Assembly (NCBI RefSeq): GCF_027744825.2
Contig: NC_071336.1
Location: 24,522,501-24,586,500, forward strand
Direction: 5' to 3'
Origin: Synchiropus splendidus
Taxonomy: Eukaryota; Chordata; Actinopteri; Syngnathiformes; Callionymidae
DNA: 64,000 nt
Under the pieces are notes generated by a model. That model made no database searches. It was given only the letters and a program-made list of their open reading frames with translations, and had not been told where the DNA came from. The first letter of the stretch is position 1; every line of letters begins with the position of its first letter. Positions 37,001 to 43,665 of the stretch are shown piece by piece. A program made the translations under genes and the position numbers.

Positions 37001-38880
37001 AATGAAAGTAAAACAATCAGCCCTGTTTAGTTTTAATTTCAGAGCCCGTGAGTTATAAGCAAACAAAAACAAATAATCTGAGTCACCAGAGGCAGCAAAT
37101 AACAAATCACGCCCAGTGATTCTGTTTTTAGAACCCTAAATAGCAAAGTCTCTTGCTGAAACTGCAAGCTTGCTCATTTAGAAGGACTTAAAATAATGCT
37201 CACCTTAAAATGAGAGTGAAATGAATTTCCACAGTCACTTGAGCGCCAATGTAATAATCCAATGAGCCACTCACTGAATTCAGATCCATGTTTGATGATG
37301 CTATTTTGCCCCTCAGGTGACATGGGACCAAGAGGGCTCAAGGGTGGCAAAGGAGAGGGCTACCAAGGACCTCCAGGACCCCCTGGACAGCCAGGTTGGT
37401 GAAAAATATGAGGATGAGAATTCAGGATTTTATTTATACGATGTATAAATATACTACTAGTATTTAAAAGAGAAGAGCTAGTCTCTTTTATTCTTGCCAA
37501 CCCATGCTCCTCCTACTTATATCCGTAAGTATGAAGAAAAGTTCGTAAAGCACGGTAGCATTTTTCTAGGCATTATGACGAAACATTGTCGAGAATATCG
37601 GATATCGGATACATATATCGGCATAAGATAACTAGCCGAGGCAAGTCTAAGTATAAAGCTTCATTGAATAGTGAATAGCTAACTTTTCAGTAGCACTGAT
37701 GGCAGCTAATTTAACAGTTAGCAGGTGCTAATGAGAGGCAGCGTGTTTAGAAGCTTTTGTCACTGAATGACATTGGATGTCAGTTGCCATATATATAACC
37801 CCTTAAGTGGCTCTTAGGAAGTCACCGTGACTATATTATATTGACTAGCAATTGACAGGTTGTTACAAGTAGAACGAAAGCAGCGCCATCCCATGGCTTA
37901 GCTTACCCCAGCCTCTGACTATGTGTTACGTGATGCGCTGCCCACTGCGTCTGATGCAATGCTGAAGGCCAGCAGAGGATAATATGGGGTTGGGATGGGG
38001 CCAAATCAGGATGTGCCCTGCTGTAAAGAGGTATGAGAAGCGCCAGCGATATGTTTGGCCATGAGAATTGCAGGTGAATTTTGAATTACGTGTTGAAATG
38101 CAGGGGAGTGAAGTCAGTAGCCACTGTGATCCAGAAGAGAACACAAAGTTTGCGACACTGACTGGCTTTCATTTCAGTTTGACACTCCACAATTCCTTAT
38201 GCAGATGTGAGCTCACCCCGCAGTTCCTATAATTCGGACTAGGTTATCAAAATATGACAATTTAACTCAAATTAGCTCCAAGAAAATTCGTTTTTTTTCA
38301 AGCGACTGAAATATCTTTTTCTGTCCTATTATATATTTTTAAGACGGTGTAATTAAAAGTAGCCTGTGGCTTGAATGTACTCCTTAAATCATTGGTGAGT
38401 CATGGTATCCTGACTTCTCGCTATTCAGACGTGCCTCCTAAAAGAACCTGCTCGGCTGAGAGTGATACATATTTAACAAATGTGTGGGTGGATACTCTGT
38501 CAGCGATGGGGGAAAAAGTGTTTCCGTAGAAAAGCCGAGAGCTGCTATCAAGTGGTCACAGATTAGTTGAGGAAAAGCAATTTATGACCGGGACAGATCA
38601 CAGAGGGACACACTTTTTCCAACCTTTGACACCACAGCCATTAAAGAGGCTGCACCCGTGTTTGATGTTCTCCATGTGCCTTGTCACCGCAGGGGTTCAG
38701 GGTCCTCGTGGCTTCGACGGAATTGGCCATCCTGGAAACCAGGGAATTCCTGGGAAGCCCGGCCCCCCCGGAGATCCTGGTAAAAGGGGATATCCTGGAG
38801 TACCAGGCGTGTGCGACGCGTCAACCTGTTATCAGACCTACGACTTGAGGGAACATTACAGCAAAGGCCCTAATGTGTGA
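389..38880 (+). CDS. col21a1: Collagen alpha-1(XXI) chain, 28 exons, 5' end missing
   Basis: Extracellular FACIT-like fibril-associated collagen. The 28 exons total 2484 nt (827 residues plus TGA). Window residues: VWA remainder about 1-105; TSPN/LamG-like about 106-315; linker 316-338; COL domain about 339-656; hinge 657-697 with three Cys; second COL domain about 698-805; 23-residue C-terminus. Family assignment rests on order-specific matches to my memory of human COL21A1: the VWA strand [41 protein letters not shown], a YCDP...RETACEI stretch closing TSPN, the hinge QLPVLLQ and a C-terminus ending in KGPN-V. COL22A1 has the same N-terminal domains but is far longer. All splice sites are GT-AG, and no frameshift or stop interrupts the joined frame. 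Exons upstream of 389 lie outside the window. Visible length plus the missing N-terminus fits the usual size, so probably no exon was missed. Expression cannot be judged without the promoter. Confidence 0.93.
644..830 (+). CDS. col21a1: col21a1 exon w2 (VWA C-terminal half)
   Basis: 187 nt, starting in phase 0 and ending in phase 1. It encodes the final VWA strands and helices: [11 protein letters not shown], then [16 protein letters not shown], then EQKLCE. The acceptor is a pyrimidine tract ending CCCTAG and the donor is GTCAGT. The Glu codon at the 3' end is completed by exon w3. Confidence 0.92.
924..1089 (+). CDS. col21a1: col21a1 exon w3 (start of TSPN domain)
   Basis: 166 nt, entering in phase 1 and leaving in phase 2. 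It opens with [19 protein letters not shown], the usual VWA-to-TSPN junction of collagen XXI with its conserved Cys. The acceptor is CTTCCTAG. The donor is GTAGTG, and the final Arg codon is completed by w4. Confidence 0.9.
1169..1391 (+). CDS. col21a1: col21a1 exon w4 (TSPN domain)
   Basis: 223 nt, entering in phase 2 and leaving in phase 0. It encodes [19 protein letters not shown], then [10 protein letters not shown] and a [18 protein letters not shown] strand pair, as expected for the thrombospondin-N/LamG fold. The acceptor is CCACCAG. The donor is GTTTGC, a weak match after CAG. Confidence 0.9.
2041..2100. repeat. ATT/TA-rich simple repeat
   Basis: About 60 bp of imperfect ATT and TA units inside the 2.2 kb intron. 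Confidence 0.8.
2484..2640. repeat. Inverted-repeat element, degenerate copy
   Basis: The left arm reads TTTATGAAACACAGTGCTC then TTTTCAGAGGACACTAGGTG. The right arm carries the complementary GTGCCATCTAGA and ends near ATTCATGAAGCC. Both arms have the CCASYAGRKGGCRS-like core (13 of 14 each), in opposite orientations. It belongs to the family seen intact at 54173-54368. Confidence 0.65.
3615..3788 (+). CDS. col21a1: col21a1 exon w5 (TSPN domain)
   Basis: 174 nt, phase 0 to 0, 58 residues. It encodes [21 protein letters not shown] and INGETQVAK, matching the domain's W-H-Q and I-N-G-T-Q signatures. The acceptor is CATCACAG and the donor GTGAGT. The N-terminal join is about two residues shorter than in the recalled human protein. 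Confidence 0.9.
3951..4028 (+). CDS. col21a1: col21a1 exon w6 (end of TSPN)
   Basis: 78 nt, phase 0 to 0, 26 residues. [18 protein letters not shown] with TACEI closes the TSPN domain and supplies its paired cysteines. The acceptor is TACTCAG. The donor GTGAGA is chosen over an overlapping GTGGTG because it keeps phase 0. Confidence 0.92.
4134..4145 (+). CDS. col21a1: col21a1 microexon w7, 12 nt
   Basis: Four codons (Asp-Asp-Glu-Arg) between a good acceptor (TGACACTGCCCAG) and a strong donor (GTAAGT), with phase 0 on both sides. It links EIYSV (w6) to CPLN (w8). In the recalled human protein a four-residue stretch occupies the same place, which supports a real short exon. Skipping would not change the frame. 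Transcript evidence is needed for certainty. Confidence 0.72.
4215..4307 (+). CDS. col21a1: col21a1 exon w8 (linker and first triplets)
   Basis: 93 nt, phase 0 to 0. It encodes [19 protein letters not shown], a linker with three cysteines, an acidic run and an N-R-T glycosylation sequon. The first triplets [12 protein letters not shown] follow. The acceptor is TTTCTTCAG and the donor GTAACA. The flanking introns are only 69 and 62 bp. Confidence 0.9.
4370..4423 (+). CDS. col21a1: col21a1 exon w9 (collagen, 54 bp)
   Basis: A classic 54-nt collagen exon with six Gly-X-Y triplets, starting on a Gly codon in phase 0: [18 protein letters not shown]. The acceptor is TTCTTACAG and the donor GTGAGT. 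Confidence 0.93.
4657..4710 (+). CDS. col21a1: col21a1 exon w10 (collagen, 54 bp)
   Basis: 54 nt, six triplets: [18 protein letters not shown]. The acceptor is CACTTTAAG and the donor GTAATT. Confidence 0.92.
4795..4848 (+). CDS. col21a1: col21a1 exon w11 (collagen, 54 bp)
   Basis: 54 nt, six triplets: [18 protein letters not shown], including a charged GAKGER pair. The acceptor is CATTACAG and the donor GTATGA. Confidence 0.92.
4911..4964 (+). CDS. col21a1: col21a1 exon w12 (collagen, 54 bp)
   Basis: 54 nt, six triplets: [18 protein letters not shown]. The intron before it is only 62 bp. The donor is GTAAGA. Confidence 0.92.
5035..5170 (-). mobile_element. LINE 3'-end relic
   Basis: Read on the minus strand, this stretch shares the ACTCATTTCTAATC segment with the relic at 40425-40620. 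It resembles the region near the ORF2 C-terminus of fish non-LTR elements. It is short and degenerate. Confidence 0.4.
5312..5365 (+). CDS. col21a1: col21a1 exon w13 (collagen, 54 bp)
   Basis: 54 nt, six triplets: [18 protein letters not shown]. The acceptor is TATGCAG and the donor GTCAGT. Confidence 0.92.
5487..5540 (+). CDS. col21a1: col21a1 exon w14 (collagen, 54 bp)
   Basis: 54 nt, six triplets: [18 protein letters not shown]. The acceptor is CGTTTTAG and the donor GTAAGC. The largest intron of the window follows. Confidence 0.92.
6690..6880 (-). mobile_element. LINE ORF2 C-terminal relic
   Basis: The minus strand reads [16 protein letters not shown] before decaying. This resembles the R-W-F-G-H-V motif near the end of non-LTR retrotransposon ORF2 proteins. 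It is the same family segment as at 12090-12346, 40425-40620 and 43480-43665. Confidence 0.6.
11215..11270. repeat. Perfect 26-bp inverted repeat, 4-nt loop
   Basis: Arm 11215-11240 (starting GTCATGTGACAG, ending CGAAGAT) is exactly the reverse complement of 11245-11270. The loop is CTTC. Pairing stops at once on the outer sides. It is either a DNA cruciform site or a short RNA hairpin in the intron. Its arm is shorter and its loop tighter than a normal microRNA precursor. Confidence 0.9.
12090..12346 (+). mobile_element. LINE ORF2 C-terminal relic
   Basis: The plus strand reads [17 protein letters not shown], then [13 protein letters not shown] and FMDQG before a stop. This is the best preserved copy of the ORF2-tail segment repeated in this window. 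No reverse-transcriptase region is joined to it. Confidence 0.65.
13572..13616 (+). CDS. col21a1: col21a1 exon w15 (collagen, 45 bp)
   Basis: 45 nt, five triplets: [15 protein letters not shown]. The acceptor is TGTCCTCAG and the donor GTGAGT. It is GC-rich against an AT-rich intron background. Confidence 0.92.
13617..15052. other. col21a1 intron w15-w16, 1.4 kb
   Basis: Noncoding. The only structure I see is repeat R1 copy 1 (14123-14465). Confidence 0.6.
14123..14465. repeat. Interspersed repeat R1, copy 1
   Basis: About 343 bp closely similar to 17373-17691 in the same direction. Both start AATAATTATTAGCGCATC and end near GTGGCTGAATTTTATTTTA. This copy has extra short insertions, for example after TATAACACAC. 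No coding frame or terminal repeat is evident. The family was not recognised. Confidence 0.8.
15053..15097 (+). CDS. col21a1: col21a1 exon w16 (collagen, 45 bp)
   Basis: 45 nt, five triplets: [15 protein letters not shown]. The acceptor is TTTACCATCAG and the donor GTAGGA. The next intron is only 75 bp. Confidence 0.92.
15173..15226 (+). CDS. col21a1: col21a1 exon w17 (collagen, 54 bp)
   Basis: 54 nt, six triplets: [18 protein letters not shown]. The acceptor is TTTTTTCTCAG and the donor GTTTGT. Confidence 0.92.
15486..16148 (+). mobile_element. Ty3/gypsy-like retroelement fragment (RNase H)
   Basis: The frame at about 15920-16110 reads [19 protein letters not shown], then [10 protein letters not shown], and later [15 protein letters not shown]. 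This has the layout of the reverse-transcriptase-linked RNase H of Ty3/gypsy LTR elements. No protease, RT core or integrase is next to it. The piece is bounded by two near-identical 29-bp direct repeats (15486-15514 and 16120-16148, containing CAACAGTAGGATA). These may be traces of how it arrived. It is a non-functional fragment inside a col21a1 intron. Confidence 0.6.
16149..16695. other. col21a1 intron sequence before w18
   Basis: Noncoding. The stretch right after the retroelement fragment is unassigned. A T-rich tract before the acceptor (16650-16693) serves exon w18. Confidence 0.5.
16696..16749 (+). CDS. col21a1: col21a1 exon w18 (collagen, 54 bp)
   Basis: 54 nt, six triplets: [18 protein letters not shown]. 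The acceptor is TTTTTGTCCAG and the donor GTCTGT. Confidence 0.92.
17373..17691. repeat. Interspersed repeat R1, copy 2
   Basis: About 319 bp and a direct-orientation partner of 14123-14465. The two are aligned through shared blocks such as TTTATGGA-ATGTTGGCAG and CACAGCTTTAAACAATACAA. It lies in the intron between w18 and w19, about 3.25 kb from copy 1. Confidence 0.8.
18112..18165 (+). CDS. col21a1: col21a1 exon w19 (collagen, 54 bp, with Cys)
   Basis: 54 nt, six triplets: [19 protein letters not shown] cysteine sits in the Y position of the first triplet, inside the triple helix. I do not recall this from the human protein. The acceptor is TTTTTTTCCCCATTTAG and the donor GTAAGT. Confidence 0.92.
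18840..19405 (-). mobile_element. L2/Rex1-type LINE 3' end, minus strand
   Basis: The segment begins CAGAATCAGAAAACTTTATT followed by AATCCTGAGGGAAATTC, a typical 3' terminus of fish L2/Rex1-like LINEs read antisense. The minus strand of 19230-19385 encodes [19 protein letters not shown], then [19 protein letters not shown], like an ORF2 C-terminus. It is 5'-truncated and carries stops. Confidence 0.65.
18989..19025. repeat. (AT)n microsatellite
   Basis: About 37 bp of uninterrupted AT repeats inside the LINE 3' untranslated part. Confidence 0.95.
20431..20505. repeat. Inverted-repeat element, solo right arm
   Basis: Reads ACAGCAGACAGCGCCATCTG, GTGGCCTCTGAAAA, then CCTGAAACCTCATCTACC. The CTCF-like core (CCACCAGATGGCGC on the minus strand) is intact. 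The left arm is absent. Confidence 0.75.
20757..20803. repeat. Inverted-repeat element, short right-arm relic
   Basis: GTGACATCTAGTGGGCTTTG then ACACTGTTTCATGG match the right arm of the family with several changes. Confidence 0.5.
22216..22287 (+). CDS. col21a1: col21a1 exon w20 (collagen, 72 bp)
   Basis: 72 nt, eight triplets, starting [19 protein letters not shown] and ending FKGHR. The acceptor is CACCTTGCCAG and the donor GTAAGT. A 70-bp intron follows. Confidence 0.92.
22358..22393 (+). CDS. col21a1: col21a1 exon w21 (collagen, 36 bp)
   Basis: 36 nt, four triplets: [12 protein letters not shown]. The acceptor is TATATTTTCAG and the donor GTATTT. Confidence 0.9.
22394..23376. other. 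col21a1 intron w21-w22, 1.0 kb
   Basis: Noncoding. It has a short GT-rich run near 23038-23062 and an A-rich run at 23331-23342 before the acceptor. No repeat family was recognised. Confidence 0.5.
23377..23421 (+). CDS. col21a1: col21a1 exon w22 (collagen, 45 bp)
   Basis: 45 nt, five triplets: [15 protein letters not shown]. The acceptor is CTGTTTGCAG and the donor GTAAGT. A 7.1-kb intron follows. Confidence 0.92.
24405..24670 (+). mobile_element. tRNA-derived SINE, degenerate
   Basis: A B-box-like GGTTTGAGTGT occurs at about 24451. Downstream is the body motif GATTGACTGGCGACTTGTCC then AGGCTCCGGCCCCCAGTGAC, typical of fish SINEs with this tail. The A box is not clear, so this is not a tRNA gene. 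Confidence 0.55.
25252..26011. mobile_element. Nonautonomous hAT-like element, 8-bp TSD
   Basis: The left end is CAGGGGTGGCCGAC. The right end is GCCGCGGGTTGGCCAGGCCTG, whose complement starts CAGGCCTGGCCAACC. Both are typical of hAT termini. It is flanked by 8-bp target duplications ATTTGGTT (25244-25251) and ATTTAGTT (26012-26019), with one mismatch. No transposase is encoded. A tRNA-like B box (GGTTCGCGTCC, about 25407) lies inside. Confidence 0.8.
25360..25425 (+). mobile_element. tRNA-like SINE head inside hAT element
   Basis: GTGTAGCAGCTAAAGCAC resembles an A-box region. It is followed by a GGTTCGCGTCC B box about 35 bp later, spaced as in a tRNA-derived promoter. No cloverleaf can be completed, so it is a SINE head and not a tRNA gene. 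Confidence 0.4.
28383..28547. repeat. Inverted-repeat element copy
   Basis: The left arm is GGGTAGATGAGGTATCATGA then AACAGTATTGC. The right arm is TTTTACAGCAGACAGTGCCA then TCTGGTGGCCTCTGAAAATC and TCATGAAACCTCA. The right-arm core CCACCAGATGGCAC (minus) is a perfect consensus match. The left-arm core has been lost by deletion. Confidence 0.75.
30516..30548 (+). CDS. col21a1: col21a1 exon w23 (collagen, 33 bp)
   Basis: 33 nt in phase 0 giving [11 protein letters not shown], three triplets plus two residues. The Gly-X-Y unit is completed by the first Arg codon of w24 (GE|R). The length is therefore not a multiple of 9, although the codon phase is 0. The acceptor is TCCATCAG and the donor GTTTGT. 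Confidence 0.9.
30549..31732. other. col21a1 intron w23-w24, 1.2 kb
   Basis: Noncoding and AT-rich, with an A-run at 31497-31510. No repeat family was recognised. Confidence 0.5.
31733..31888 (+). CDS. col21a1: col21a1 exon w24 (collagen, 156 bp)
   Basis: 156 nt, phase 0. It begins with the Arg completing w23's triplet, then gives 17 triplets from [19 protein letters not shown] to [12 protein letters not shown]. It is the longest collagen-coding exon here and ends the first triple-helical domain. The donor is GTAAGT. Confidence 0.93.
32120..32174 (+). CDS. col21a1: col21a1 exon w25 (hinge start)
   Basis: 55 nt, leaving in phase 1. [18 protein letters not shown] opens the non-collagenous hinge. 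Its LCSDVLR aligns with a C-T-D-V-I-R stretch at the same place in recalled human COL21A1. The acceptor is GTATTTCAG and the donor GTGAGT. Confidence 0.9.
32175..33566. other. col21a1 intron w25-w26, 1.4 kb
   Basis: Noncoding. A diverged inverted-repeat element lies at 32563-32736. Open frames on both strands at 32659-33114 resemble no protein I know and I do not call them genes. Confidence 0.5.
32563..32736. repeat. Inverted-repeat element, diverged copy
   Basis: The left arm is GAATGAGGTTTCACGAAACA then TTTTCAGTGACCACAAGATG with a CTCF-like core (13 of 14). The right arm (GGCCTCTGACAATGAGGACA then GTGTTTCACCGAAACC) has lost the core. Confidence 0.65.
33567..33761 (+). CDS. col21a1: col21a1 exon w26 (hinge and second COL domain)
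   Basis: 195 nt, phase 1 to 1. [19 protein letters not shown] completes the hinge with two more cysteines. Then 14 triplets follow from [13 protein letters not shown] through two GTPGYPG units to GSAGLK. The last base starts the next Gly codon. The acceptor is TTGCCCTGCAG and the donor GTAACC. Confidence 0.92.
33762..37316. other. col21a1 intron w26-w27, 3.6 kb
   Basis: Noncoding. It holds a TA-rich run at about 34268-34320 and poly-T or A tracts (35407-35424, 36073-36094, 36293-36318). No gene or recognised element. Confidence 0.5.
37317..37394 (+). CDS. col21a1: col21a1 exon w27 (second COL domain)
   Basis: 78 nt, phase 1 to 1: [20 protein letters not shown] then GPPGQP. It contains the Gly-X-Gly interruption G-E-G. 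The acceptor is GCCCCTCAG and the donor GTTGGT. Confidence 0.9.
37395..38692. other. col21a1 intron w27-w28, 1.3 kb
   Basis: Noncoding last intron. I recognise no repeat or coding sequence. Confidence 0.5.
38693..38880 (+). CDS. col21a1: col21a1 terminal exon w28
   Basis: 188 nt from phase 1 to the TGA stop. Triplets run [18 protein letters not shown] to GVPG, including a second Gly-X-Gly interruption (G-I-G). The non-collagenous C-terminus follows: [20 protein letters not shown] then PNV. Two cysteines and the K-G-P-N ending parallel the human chain. Confidence 0.95.
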
Positions 38881-39040
38881 TGACACGGCAGCGTGGGAGA
38901 GGTTGCTCCCGGTTTCGACACCCATATTTTCGGAGGATGTGATTTACTGTGTCGCAGATGAACATGTGTGACGGTGCGCACGGATCGTGTGGAGCACAGC
39001 TGCACTCGAGGCAGAAATAAACTCATTAAGATGAGCTGAA
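38881..39040 (+). other. col21a1: col21a1 3' untranslated region (proposed)
   Basis: Sequence after the stop up to shortly past the AATAAA at 39016-39021. The length is inferred from that signal only. Confidence 0.5.
39016..39021 (+). terminator. Poly(A) signal AATAAA
   Basis: Canonical hexamer 136 bases after the col21a1 stop. Another AATAAA at 39712-39717 could serve a longer transcript. Confidence 0.6.
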
Positions 39041-40424
39041 CTGAAACGGGCTGGGGAGGGAATCGTGGCCGTGGAATCCATGATCAAAGATGGTCGCTCT
39101 TAGCAGACTAGGAGCTAACTTGGATGCTGTACACTTTTATCTCCTAATGGCAGGTCTAAACAGTGGGCGCTAATCTGGAGAAAAACAGATTAGCCTTTTA
39201 AATTGTAGCATATGAGGATTTAAGAAACATTTGACATTAAACCAGCTACCTCTTAACCTCTTTGAAAGCCTGATCGAAATAACTTAAATTGTTTGCGTGA
39301 ACGTTGAGAAATTGCCTTTGAATTCAATATATTTCAGGGTACATTAGCAAAATGTAGCTCTGTTTAATTCCCAACATATATTTTGATCACATGACACAAA
39401 CACACATGCTCTCATTCCAAGACAGCTGTAAATACAAGCAAGGAAGTGAAAATATTCAAGAATAGGACAGACCCTATATTCAACAGAAGTAAACCATGTA
39501 GCATCTGAAGAGGCGGAAATGAAGCACCACTTACTTATTTAATTTTTTTTCCAGTTTGAGAGGCCAAAGGTCTTGTTGGGAGTGTGAGTGGACTTTGGTA
39601 TAACGTGTTCAATGTTTTTTTTTTTTTTACTTTGTTCAGTAATTTTTATATTTATACATAATAATGAATGTATTATATTTGTGGAACGATATGAGTCCAG
39701 TTATTCTTTTAAATAAAACGTTTTAAGTGTATAGTAGTGTGGTTCAGCATGACCAACACGTCCTACAACGCGCCTTCTGTTTCCTCTTTTGTGTGTAAGG
39801 GGTACATTATCAATACTTCTTCCACAGTCGCCATGTTGGTTTTGAAGGCTGCTACCCCCGGTGAACAGTAATATCAATGTAAAAGAACGCATGAGATCTA
39901 TTTGAAATGGACGGGTGCAATTTCATATGCAAGGGAGCACAAATGGGCTTTAATGAGAACTATTTTGGGAGCAATGTTTCATAGGCACGAGATGCCTCTC
40001 TCGGTGCTCTATAATCTTTGGCCTTGATCGACGATTTCAAAGAATCGCTTTTAAATTTACATTTTTTAAGTGAGCAAATGTTGAAGTAAATGTCGTTTCC
40101 TTGTGTCTTGCTTCCCTGAGCTCCTCTGGAGCTCCCGAGGGGAGGGTCATCTCACACTCCATTTTCAGTGCGATGGTCCTGCATGTCACTGCACGTAACC
40201 ACCCACAATGGTGACGTAAATGCCTATGCACACATAGACGTATCATCATGGAAGTGTCTGTATATCAACACATAAATCCTCTGATGAGTCCTGGCAGTAC
40301 GCACAAGAGTCTCTTGATCCGACTTATGGCATCACTATCTTTGGGACTCTTCTTTTGTTTTGCAATTTTTTTAATCCTGTTTTGTAACTTGGTGGATGAT
40401 GAAGTTATTCTTCAGTCCCATTGT

Positions 40425-40620
40425 CCGAGTCACATCTGTCCTTTCATGTCCTCATCTCCCTCATCCACCGACCACAATGGTTGTCTTCCTCCTTCTCCAA
40501 CACAGACTCTCCCCTCCATGTGTCCAAATCATCTGGCCTCCTGACCTTTGTCTCAACATTTATCCATGTGACCTGTCCATCAGATAAAAACTCATTTCTA
40601 ATCCTGTCTTTCTGACTCAC
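40425..40620 (-). mobile_element. LINE ORF2 C-terminal relic
   Basis: The minus strand contains GGCCAGATGATTTGGACACA, a decayed form of the W-F-G-H segment, followed by an arginine-rich stretch. It shares ACTCATTTCTAATCCTGTCT with fish LINE tails and with 5035-5170. Confidence 0.5.
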
Positions 40621-43479
40621 AATGACAACCTCAGAATATTCTCTGACCCGTCACTCTTGCTGCTCCCCTGATGTCACAAATCACCTCCACCTGTTCTTCC
40701 CTTCCTGCACTTACATTTTCACCTCCTCCTGATAATGGATCACTGGATGTAAATAATTAAAGGGGACCTATTATCGTCTTCTGGTTATCTACAGTGTTAA
40801 CGTGACAAAGTGTCACTTGAGCATATTGTGAAGCGTGAAAGAACCATGTTCATGCATTTCCGAGTAATTTACCCTTAAGAATACGCCTCCTTGAAGCATG
40901 GGCGAATGCACAAACGTGATGTCAAGCCACTTGACATTATGTAGCTTAAACAGAGAGTTTCGAGCGAGGCAGCTGTTTTCCAAATGCTAACTTTGAAACT
41001 GCAACATTCACAAACCTCATCGACTCACCACAACAGTCAACAGACACTCTTCAAACACGTAGATGTGAGAGGTAGAGATAGAATAGCACAACTACCCGTA
41101 TATTTATCGACCAGTAGCTTCTTTCATTCTCAAGCTCTGCTTCGTATTACAGAACTGTCCTGCTGTTTATCGCAAATTTAATGCTACACCAAGCTTCTTG
41201 ATTGTAAACACATATTTTCTCTCATCTTAAAAAAAGATTCTTTTTCTACTTTTCTGTGGTTCGTAGTAATATTTGTCACTTCTGTGCTCATTTTTATCTT
41301 CGTATTTACTTCAGACGTTGGCTCAGGAATATGGAACAAGATATTTTTCACTGTTTATCCATTGGGAAAACAGTAAAGTACACAGCAGTGTAGATGAATC
41401 ACATAAATAATTATATTAATAATTGAACACAGTTGGCAATGTCTATCTCCCTCTTCAACACATCCATAAACTTCACTGGCCGTGTTCCTAATCGTCTTTG
41501 ACTCAAGAAATATGACCAATGCCACCTTAAGTAATGGTGAACGCACAGACTATGGAAGTACTGTACCACTCCAGTAAACTTCAGATCTGGCGTAACAATC
41601 CCTACACAATAATGACCTTAGTCTTGATGCATGACCCAGCTGAACTTGACCGTGTATGGATGCATTATGTGTTGTTGTTTTGGAAATAACACTTGATGAA
41701 AGATCAATGAGGCAGTTATTTCCCCATCCAGGGCTACAGATATTTAGATCATAATGGTGGGCTCACCATGGCAGCAGACAGAAAATGAGGCTGACTCATT
41801 CAACAACGGATGCAAGCAGCAACCAAGATGTTTGTAAGGAGGTGGACGTGATTTGTTCAGGCTTTGTACGATTTCATAGAGGAGAAATGAGCTTCATGGC
41901 CGGGATCCTTTGTGAAACCAGAATTTGGCTTGGACCGATAAGACAGCAAAACATCAAAGACGCCTTTGTTTCACATGCGGAGTAACGCACATGTTGGTGT
42001 CCAGGTTCATGTTTCAGGAGTCTGATTTTGTGGTTGTATATGAGTCAGAAATCAAGCCTTTAGACTGTGAAACCCATGTGACAGACAATTTACAATGTTG
42101 CTGATGCTTTGCTCAGTTTCAACATACCAAATAACATGAATTATGAATTATTGCTAGCATTTTTCTTCAATATATAACACCATAAATCCAGTGTTGTGAA
42201 CTGAGCCTAATATGCATATGGCTACGCCCATGCATGACTCATTTACCCTGGGGGTGGAGTGGCGCTGTACACATTGGTCTCTAACTGCAGGTGCCGCCAG
42301 CCTTCTGTGAGTGAGACTACTTAAGAGACCCTGAGTGGGTTGTAGTGATCGAACATGATCCGGGTGTGAGAACCTTCCTGGACTATCACTTCCTGGGCTG
42401 TGTTTCAGGTCCTTCAGCAGATGGCCAGTCCACTTGAATGAGTGAATAATAAACTCCTGAAAAAGTGCCTGATCTTATCTGCTTCCATTTGTTCCAGCAC
42501 AGATCACATCATCACATTCTCTGCCCTTGTCTTTGCCTTCAATTTTCTCATCGGCCTCTGCGAAGGTTTATTCAAGAAAGTCAACTGATTCCATCACTAG
42601 TTAGTTCCAGTCAAGTTTCCGGTTTTCTTTCTTCATTTTAATGTTTTCTCAGTTCCTTAACGCTATTGTCATGCATTTTATTAATTAAAAAATTGATTTA
42701 AGATTTTATATTTTGGTTGTTTTGATACATTGGTTTTGCTTTTCTTCCCTTAGACAATCCCACCAATGTTGGACATTCTATCATTTAATCCATCATTTGG
42801 CTCATGATAAACATCATTGTCACCTTCCCCCGTCCACTCTACCGTCACCGCTCAAACTGTCTTTTCCACAATCAAACATTTTTTTAAATCAATAAAGTTT
42901 GTTTTCCTGATCCCTTCATCAAATTCCACATGAAATACTTGTATGCTAAACATTCAACAAACAAACAACAAACTCCTTTTACACTCTAAACATGGATCAT
43001 TTTGCTCGGTCTGAATCACGTTTTACTTAAGCATATTTTTCTGCTGACAACCGTCACATTGCATGCTGACTTTGAAAAACCAGAAAATTACATTAAATTC
43101 TTTTTTAAGCCACATATCTGGAGTTGGTTTTGCAATTTCTCACTCATATCTTGGGGTCTCATGTTTAGGTTTTGTCACCTGATAGAAGTGACACCTTCAA
43201 TAACCAGTGTGAGCGAAAGTGTCTTCGCTGCAGAAACGACAGTGAGAAGCCTGAGCTGCGTTCAAATTGATTTTCTCGTTCAGGTGGAGACATGATTTAT
43301 GACCTTCAGAATTTGCAGCTGGTTTGTGGATGAAATTCAATCTCTCCGAATTTAAAACTAAATGACATGTCCGCATTATAGCCATTTTAACAAAACAATC
43401 TAGACCCGTGGATCACCTATAGAAAACATATCTAATGGCTTTAGTTGGGATTACAAACACCATGCTCCTTCTTTGTCTT

Positions 43480-43665
43480 CAGTTGATCCTCCTTTACCGA
43501 AACATCCCTTGATCATCGTCTTTAGTCACATTATCCTTGATATCATTTACCACATCCATGAACCTTGACTGTCTTCTTCTTCTCCCCTTACATGGCATCT
43601 TTATGTCAAACATTTTTGGTCCTACACTGTCTAACATCCACATGTGTCCAAACCATCTGAGGAGC
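43480..43665 (-). mobile_element. LINE ORF2 C-terminal relic
   Basis: The minus strand reads LLRWFGHMWMLDSVGPKMFD, then RFMDVVNDIKDNV. This keeps both the R-W-F-G-H and F-M-D-V-V blocks typical of the end of this ORF2 family. Confidence 0.6.

Noticed and set aside
42240..42480. Possible solo LTR
   Set aside because: An AATAAA-type signal and promoter-like GC content are present, but no TG...CA ends or target duplication could be found.
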